From an uncultured bacterium (GTDB lineage Bacteria > Bacteroidota > Bacteroidia > Bacteroidales > Bacteroidaceae): a stretch of 64,000 nucleotides of DNA. The stretch spans positions 70,913-134,912 of the forward strand of contig CAJMNM010000005.1 of the NCBI GenBank assembly GCA_905214795.1, given 5' to 3'. Under the pieces are notes generated by a model. That model ran no database searches. It saw only the letters and a program-made list of their open reading frames with translations, and had not been told where the DNA came from. A program made the position numbers and the translations under genes. This document shows positions 60,139 through 64,000 of the stretch, piece by piece. How positions within the stretch are numbered: the stretch's first letter is position 1; every line of letters starts with the position of its first letter.

Positions 60139-61407
60139 ATGTTTGGATTGGTTGATTGCAATAATTTCTTTGCTTCGTGTGAGCGGGTTTTCAATCCGTC
60201 ACTGCGTAACCGTCCCGTAGTTATTTTGAGTAACAATGACGGATGTATTATAGCACGCAGTAACGAGGCGAAGGCTTTGGGTATCCGTATGGGTATGCCG
60301 TATTATCAGGCCAGACCGTTATTAGAAGAAAATCAGGTGGCGGTGTATAGCAGTAATTATACGCTTTATGGCGATATGAGCCGTAGGGTAATGATGCTGC
60401 TGTCTGAGTTTACTGCTAATCTTATGGTTTATTCCATTGATGAAGCCTTTCTTGATATGGATGGTATGGGCGATGGTGGAAGCTTGGCAGAATATGGTCA
60501 TAAAATAGTGAATACAGTGACTCGAGGAACCGGCATTCCGGTGACACTTGGTGTCGCGCCAACAAAAACACTCGCAAAAATGGCCAGTCATTTTGGAAAG
60601 AAATATCCGGCTTATGATGGTGTTTGTTTGATTGATACTGATGAAAAACGTTATAAAGCTTTAAAGCTTTGTCCGATAGGCGATGTGTGGGGTATTGGAC
60701 GCAGGCTTGGCCCTGAATTGGAACGTGTGGGAGTGCATACAGCATGGGATTTTATTCAGAAAAGTGAGGCGTGGGTTCGTCGTGTCTGTGCTGTGACAGG
60801 TGTGCGTACATGGAAAGAGTTGCAAGGATATTCATGTATTTCTCGTGATGACTTGCCACAGAAAAAATCAATTTGTACCAGTCGTAGCTTTTCGGATGAG
60901 GGGTTGGCTGAGCGTGATGCTTTGGAGGAAGCGTTGGCTAATTTTGCTGCTTCATGCAGTGAGAAACTGCGGCGTCAGCATTCATGTTGTACTGGTGTGA
61001 CAGTTTTTGCTTATACCAGTCGTTTTCGTCCAGATATGCCGCAACATACCATTTATGAAAATGTGGTTTTGCAGGTTCCGACAAATGATCAGCAGGAACT
61101 TATTCATGTCGTATTGTCGCTTTTACGTCAGGCTTGGATAAATGCAGGCTATCATTATAAGAAGGCTGGAGTAATCGTATGGAATATAACAGCGGATGAG
61201 GCTGTTCAGACGGCGCTTTTTGATAATGTGGACAGGGCAAAACAGGCCGCTTTAGCAAAAGCAGTAGAAAAAATCAAACGGAAAAACGGTCGAAATGCCG
61301 TACGTGTAGCGGTACAGGGAGCAGACCGTTGTTCGCATTTGAAACGGGAACATCTTTCCTGTCGTTTTACAACAGATATTGACGAGATTATCCGGGTAAA
61401 GGTTTGA
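60139..61407 (+). CDS. umuC: Translesion DNA polymerase V subunit UmuC
   Basis: 422 residues, Y-family polymerase. FGLVDCNNFFASCERVF (metal Asp and the steric FF), VILSNNDGCIIARS, YSIDEAFLDM (catalytic Asp-Glu), GVAPTKTLAKMASHFGKK and the little-finger domain (from about 240). It copies past damaged bases at the cost of mutations. In tandem with umuD. Confidence 0.96.
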   Translation: MFGLVDCNNFFASCERVFNPSLRNRPVVILSNNDGCIIARSNEAKALGIRMGMPYYQARPLLEENQVAVYSSNYTLYGDMSRRVMMLLSEFTANLMVYSIDEAFLDMDGMGDGGSLAEYGHKIVNTVTRGTGIPVTLGVAPTKTLAKMASHFGKKYPAYDGVCLIDTDEKRYKALKLCPIGDVWGIGRRLGPELERVGVHTAWDFIQKSEAWVRRVCAVTGVRTWKELQGYSCISRDDLPQKKSICTSRSFSDEGLAERDALEEALANFAASCSEKLRRQHSCCTGVTVFAYTSRFRPDMPQHTIYENVVLQVPTNDQQELIHVVLSLLRQAWINAGYHYKKAGVIVWNITADEAVQTALFDNVDRAKQAALAKAVEKIKRKNGRNAVRVAVQGADRCSHLKREHLSCRFTTDIDEIIRVKV

Positions 61408-61487
61408 TGATTGAATTCCCCAATCAATCGGGTATACAGTTTGAAAATAGTAAATTACACTCGTATTATTCATTAATTATATAGTAT

Positions 61488-62849
61488 ATGGAAGACATAA
61501 AAGCTTATATAGAGAAAAATGAGTCCAGATTTCTGGATGAGTTGTTTAGTCTGATTAGAATACCAAGTATTAGTGCTTATGCTCATCATAAGGACGATAT
61601 GAATGCGTGTGCAAAACGTTGGCAGGAGTTGTTGCTTGAGGCTGGAGTAGACGATGCACGTATTATGCCTTCAGATGGTAATCCTTTGGTTTATGCTGAA
61701 AAAATTGTCAACCCTGAGGCCCGTACAGTGCTTGTTTATGGCCATTATGATGTTATGCCGGCAGAGCCACTTGAATTATGGAAGAATAATCCTTTTGAAC
61801 CGGAAATCCGCGATGGTCGGATTTGGGCGCGTGGGGCGGACGATGATAAAGGACAGTCCATGATTCAGCTTAAGGCGTTTGAATATATGGTTCGTCAGGG
61901 GCGTCTTCGCCATAACGTGAAGTTTATTCTCGAGGGTGAGGAAGAAATCGGTTCTCCAAGTCTTAATGCTTTTCTTAAAGCACATAAAGATTTGTTGGCC
62001 TGTGATATTATTTTGGTATCTGATACCAGTATGCTAGCTCCCGAATTACCGTCTATTACTACAGGTTTGCGAGGTTTGGCTTATTGGGAAATAGAAGTGA
62101 CCGGCCCGAATAGGGATTTACATTCCGGACACTTTGGCGGTGCAGTTGCCAATCCCGTGAACGTACTTTGTGAATTGCTGGCAGGAGTAATTAATGACGA
62201 AGGGCGTATTGTCATACCTCATTTTTATGATGACGTTGAAGAACTTTCGTCAGAAGAAAGAGCTATGCTGGCTAATATTCCTTTTGATGAAAATAAATAT
62301 AAAGAATCCATAGGAGTGAAGGCTTTAAGAGGAGAAAAAGGATATAGTACGATTGAGCGTAACAGTTGTCGTCCGTCTTTTGATATTTGTGGTATTTGGG
62401 GTGGATATACAGGAGAAGGAGCTAAGACAGTTCTTCCTTCAAAGGCTTATGCAAAAGTATCATGCAGACTTGTTCCACATCAGCGTCATGAAAAAATCTC
62501 TCAAATGTTTGTAGATTATATGACTTCTATAGCTCCAGATTGTGTGACAGTAAAAGTAACTCCTCTTCATGGGGGGGAAGGCTATGTTTGTCCGGTAACG
62601 TTGCCGGCATATAAGGCCGCTGAAGCCGGGTTTACTAAAGCTTTTGGCAAAAAGCCTTTGGCGGTACGACGTGGAGGAAGTATACCTATAATCTGTGATT
62701 TTGAACAAATTTTAGGAGCAAAGACTATTCTGATGGGATTTGGTCTTGAGCGTAATGCCATTCATTCGCCAAATGAGAATTTTACATTGGATATTTTCCG
62801 TAAAGGAATTGAGGCTGTAACAGAATTTTATGAGCAGCTTGATTTCTAG
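61488..62849 (+). CDS. M20-family dipeptidase
   Basis: 453 residues. Metal-binding motifs: VLVYGHYDVMPAEP (about 82-95), WARGADDDKGQ (about 113-123), FILEGEEEIGSPS (about 144-156, catalytic Glu) and a late His in GLERNAIHSPNENF. The dimerisation domain at about 205-350 contains DLHSGHFGGAVANP. It fits the carnosinase/DapE-ArgE-like dipeptidase group; the exact peptide is unknown. Cytoplasmic, no signal. Confidence 0.88.
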   Translation: MEDIKAYIEKNESRFLDELFSLIRIPSISAYAHHKDDMNACAKRWQELLLEAGVDDARIMPSDGNPLVYAEKIVNPEARTVLVYGHYDVMPAEPLELWKNNPFEPEIRDGRIWARGADDDKGQSMIQLKAFEYMVRQGRLRHNVKFILEGEEEIGSPSLNAFLKAHKDLLACDIILVSDTSMLAPELPSITTGLRGLAYWEIEVTGPNRDLHSGHFGGAVANPVNVLCELLAGVINDEGRIVIPHFYDDVEELSSEERAMLANIPFDENKYKESIGVKALRGEKGYSTIERNSCRPSFDICGIWGGYTGEGAKTVLPSKAYAKVSCRLVPHQRHEKISQMFVDYMTSIAPDCVTVKVTPLHGGEGYVCPVTLPAYKAAEAGFTKAFGKKPLAVRRGGSIPIICDFEQILGAKTILMGFGLERNAIHSPNENFTLDIFRKGIEAVTEFYEQLDF

Positions 62850-62981
62850 TAAAGTTCAACTATGGTAAAAAAAACTATGAATTTGGAAGAATTATATTAA
62901 GATGTTGTATCTTTTTGTAGTATCTTAGTGTTAAATAATGTAAGAATGTAATCTTATAGATGATAAATAGAAATAATAATG

Positions 62982-62989
62982 TATATTTG
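62982..62989 (+). promoter_or_regulatory. -7 box before the DUF3332 gene
   Basis: TATATTTG, 93 bases before the start codon. The leader of about 85 bases can fold (GGCCCA 63028-63033 with TGGGCC 63063-63068). Confidence 0.5.
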
Positions 62990-63081
62990 TAATCAAGAGT
63001 TGTAAATGTCCGGATGAGATACATAATGGCCCAGATCTTGAAAAACCGGATAATTATTCTTGTGGGCCTTAATTTAATTAT

Positions 63082-63636
63082 ATGAAAAGGAATTTTTTGA
63101 AAATTGCATGCATAAGTGCTGCATTCTGCGTATTGAATGCGTCATGTATAGGTTCATTTAGTTTGTTCAACAAGTTTGCAGGCTGGAATCGTGAGGTTAC
63201 AGGAAATAAATTCGTAAATGGATTGTTAGGTATTGTCTTTATTCCAGTCTATGGTATCTGTTTGACAGCAGACTGGGTTTTTCTTAATACAATAGAGTTT
63301 TGGACCGGTAACCAGTTGTTGGCTTCTGTGGGTGAAACTAAACATGTAGTCGGTTCGGATGGTAATCAGTATGTAATAGTAACCGAGAAGGATGGTTATA
63401 ATATCCAGAATGAAACTACCGGTGAGAATGTAAGAATGGTATTTAATAATGAAGATAAAACTTGGAGTGTAGTGCAGAATGACGAAATGCACAAAATGTT
63501 CCGTGTTAATGATGATAAGACAGTCACAGTTTATCTTGAAGATGGACGTGAGTTAACCATAACACAAGATAATAAAGGCTTAGAAGAACTTAAGGCTAAT
63601 ATTTCAATGTCTGTTCCTTTTATTGTAGCAAGGTAA
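63082..63636 (+). CDS. DUF3332 family lipoprotein
   Basis: 184 residues. A lipoprotein signal ends at Cys22 (VLNASC), so it is probably membrane-anchored after lipidation. The DUF3332 core follows: FSLFNKFAGWNREVTGNKFVNG, then two hydrophobic helices (GLLGIVFIPVYGICLTADW) and TIEFWTGNQLLA. The C-terminal 80 residues are a soluble beta-rich tail with repeated DGxxxxI/V strands. Function unknown; common in Bacteroidales. Own promoter and terminator. Confidence 0.88.
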   Translation: MKRNFLKIACISAAFCVLNASCIGSFSLFNKFAGWNREVTGNKFVNGLLGIVFIPVYGICLTADWVFLNTIEFWTGNQLLASVGETKHVVGSDGNQYVIVTEKDGYNIQNETTGENVRMVFNNEDKTWSVVQNDEMHKMFRVNDDKTVTVYLEDGRELTITQDNKGLEELKANISMSVPFIVAR

Positions 63637-63672
63637 TAAGGTAATATTGTATTGGAAGGATATTCAGATGAG

Positions 63673-63714
63673 ATGCGTGGTGTTTTGTGAATAAAAACAC
63701 TGCGCATACTTTTT
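63673..63714 (+). terminator. Terminator after the DUF3332 gene
   Basis: ATGCG and GTGTTTT pair with AAAACAC and CGCAT across a short mismatch, then TTTTT. Confidence 0.75.
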
Positions 63715-63922
63715 ATCTAATTTATTAGTCTTTGTGAAGAGCAGTCAAGATCTGGTAAATATGTCTTTTAAAGATGAAAACATATAGTTTTGCTATAAGA
63801 ATGAAAAAATAGAAACTTTTCTATAAAAATTTTTATCTTATATAAATTGCAGATAATAAGTAGATTAAATCTACATTTAGGCCTTACTTGACAGAAAGAC
63901 TTAAAAAATATAACTTGTAAAA

Positions 63923-63954
63923 TTTGGTGGTAAAGAAAAAAGTACCTACCTTTG
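63923..63954 (+). promoter_or_regulatory. Strong promoter at the right edge
   Basis: TTTG 63923-63926, 20-base spacer, TACCTTTG 63947-63954. It is followed by a GAGAA...TTCTC hairpin and an ATG at 63995 whose gene lies outside the window. TACCTTTG is the same box used by the tRNA-Gln gene. The stretch 63715-63922 holds no gene. Confidence 0.7.
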
Positions 63955-64000
63955 CAACCGCAAACGAGAAACAAACGGTTCTCCGAGCGAAAAATGAAAG

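Noticed and set aside
63031..63755. 11-bp inverted repeat CCAGATCTTGA (63031-63041) / TCAAGATCTGG (63745-63755) flanking the DUF3332 gene as insertion-element ends
   Set aside because: Six of the bases are the self-complementary AGATCT, there is no transposase between the repeats and no target duplication; probably chance.
63768..63974. 68-codon minus-strand open frame at the right end
   Set aside because: It overlaps the strong plus-strand promoter at 63923-63954 and has only low-complexity Phe/Lys/Ile content.

Overview
The window looks like a chromosomal segment from a Bacteroidales gut-type bacterium (Bacteroidaceae/Prevotellaceae-like; genus not decidable from sequence alone). The reasons are the Bacteroidetes -7 promoter box TAnnTTTG in front of many genes (several with TTTG 19-20 bases upstream), A-rich leaders in place of strong Shine-Dalgarno sites, and typical Bacteroidales gene strings: parA-parB-DUF5683-mltD-rel, rsfS-ftsH-cdsA, parE-coaD-S41 protease, and pheA-aminotransferase-aroF/chorismate mutase-tyrA.

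Layout. 1-4500 is an accessory region: a repeat-rich gap, then three nuclease genes (PD-(D/E)XK, phospholipase-D type, GIY-YIG/DUF4268), with a broken XRE regulator between the second and third. 4700-7612 is a lone GH38-type alpha-mannosidase. 7888-14048 is a leftward operon for chromosome partition, cell-wall turnover and the stringent response. 14266-16241 holds surE-lpxB. 16343-19680 is rsfS-ftsH-cdsA, followed by a tRNA-Gln, a DUF349 coiled-coil protein, corA, ksgA and a UPF0104 membrane protein. 25262-31763 holds pepD and then a rightward operon with a steroid 5-alpha-reductase homologue, an old-yellow-enzyme reductase and a short-chain dehydrogenase, followed by a VanX-like dipeptidase and a THUMP-like methyltransferase. 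31844-42127 carries housekeeping genes (GNAT, parE, coaD, S41 protease, AlkD, NUC1 nuclease, a membrane protein) and a GH127 glycosidase. groES-groEL end at 44236. 44237-46750 is a decayed region with a GNAT gene, an IS982-like transposase remnant and a second copy of the repeat cluster seen at the left end. An AraC regulator is divergent from a Bcr/CflA-type exporter. 49030-53152 is the aromatic amino acid operon with its own attenuator. Then come a TPR protein, glmS, a sulfur/redox operon with a MarR regulator and UmuDC, an M20 dipeptidase and a DUF3332 lipoprotein. The window ends just past a strong promoter.

Main points of interest: (1) the 5-alpha-reductase / OYE reductase / SDR operon, which has the gene content of gut bile-acid and steroid A-ring reduction (iso-allo bile acid type); (2) a complete peptide-leader attenuator in front of pheA, encoding a 30-residue peptide with ten aromatic residues in a row, plus terminator and antiterminator segments; (3) twin palindromes TTTCCANTGGAAA bracketing the promoter of an 818-residue CoA-disulfide-reductase/rhodanese/TusA/DsrE fusion that is followed by thioredoxin, MarR and UmuDC; (4) a repeat family of ACGGTTAYG units in two gaps 46 kb apart; (5) a methylase-less nuclease island. 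Assignments rest on motif recognition by eye; no database search was run.
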